Origin: Chloroflexota bacterium | Lineage (GTDB): Bacteria > Chloroflexota > Anaerolineae > Anaerolineales > Anaerolineaceae | Length of the DNA stretch: 6,528 nucleotides | Reading direction: 5' to 3' | Assembly: GCA_012800995.1 (NCBI GenBank) | Contig: JAAZIH010000104.1 | Location: forward strand, 1 to 6,528 | Shown here: piece by piece, positions 6,490-6,528 of the stretch | Layout of the letters: each line of letters starts with the position of its first letter | How positions within the stretch are numbered: position 1 is the first letter of the stretch | Notes under the pieces: generated by a model | Databases searched by the model: none | The model's input: only the letters and a program-made list of their open reading frames with translations | What the model was told of the DNA's origin: nothing | Program-made: the position numbers and the translations under genes

Positions 6490-6528
6490 ATGACAGAACA
6501 ATACGAAGAAAAAGAATTTGAACAAAAA
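6490..6528 (+). CDS. start of next operon gene, probably OppF/DppF-like ATPase (cut by window end)
   Basis: An ATG lies one base after the stop of the ATPase gene and opens a frame that stays open to the window end. It encodes MTEQYEEKEFEQK. An AAGGTG (6478-6483) six bases upstream can serve as ribosome-binding site. No domain is visible in 13 residues. The call rests on operon logic: Opp/Dpp systems with a DppD-like ATPase usually encode a DppF-like partner next. The acidic start resembles the charged N-terminal extension of the preceding ATPase. Confidence 0.6.
   Translation, partial: MTEQYEEKEFEQK

Overview
The window holds most of one ABC importer operon of the peptide/nickel/oligosaccharide class (Opp/Dpp type). 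All genes are on the + strand. The order is a large lipid-anchored substrate-binding protein, two integral-membrane permeases, an OppD/DppD-like ATPase, and the first 13 codons of a fifth gene that is probably the OppF/DppF-like partner ATPase. No tRNA, rRNA, CRISPR array, insertion sequence or phage gene was seen. The organism is probably a bacterium of the Chloroflexota, class Anaerolineae. This rests on my recollection of similar enlarged transporters there, on the very Glu/Pro-rich lipoprotein linker and on the moderate GC content. It is an inference, not a search result.

Layout. Bases 1-200 are a non-coding leader. It has a strong promoter (exact TTGACA, 17-bp spacer, extended TGC-TAATAT), a perfect 16-bp palindrome just after the expected transcription start, about 145 nt of untranslated leader, and a near-perfect Shine-Dalgarno. 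Bases 201-2813 encode the binding protein. Bases 2814-2898 hold a clear intrinsic terminator followed by the ribosome-binding site of the next gene. From 2899 onward, permease 1, permease 2, ATPase 1 and the start of the fifth gene follow each other with exactly one base between each stop and the next ATG.

Working together. The binding protein would capture a substrate outside the membrane and deliver it to the permease heterodimer, and the two ATPases would power import. The terminator between the binding protein and the transporter genes would give many binding proteins per transporter by partial read-through.

Most unusual point. The binding protein reads as a circular permutation of the normal SBP_bac_5 fold. 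Motifs of the usual C-terminal half (VREA...IDR, KAK, the C-terminal strand region) lie at residues 80-414. Motifs of the usual N-terminal half (GGTVRWA, KWHDGS, GVGPY) lie at residues 419-770. A beta-rich domain follows. Permease 2 carries an extracytoplasmic insert of about 195 residues between TM1 and TM2. The two oddities together suggest a modified way of docking the binding protein on its transporter.
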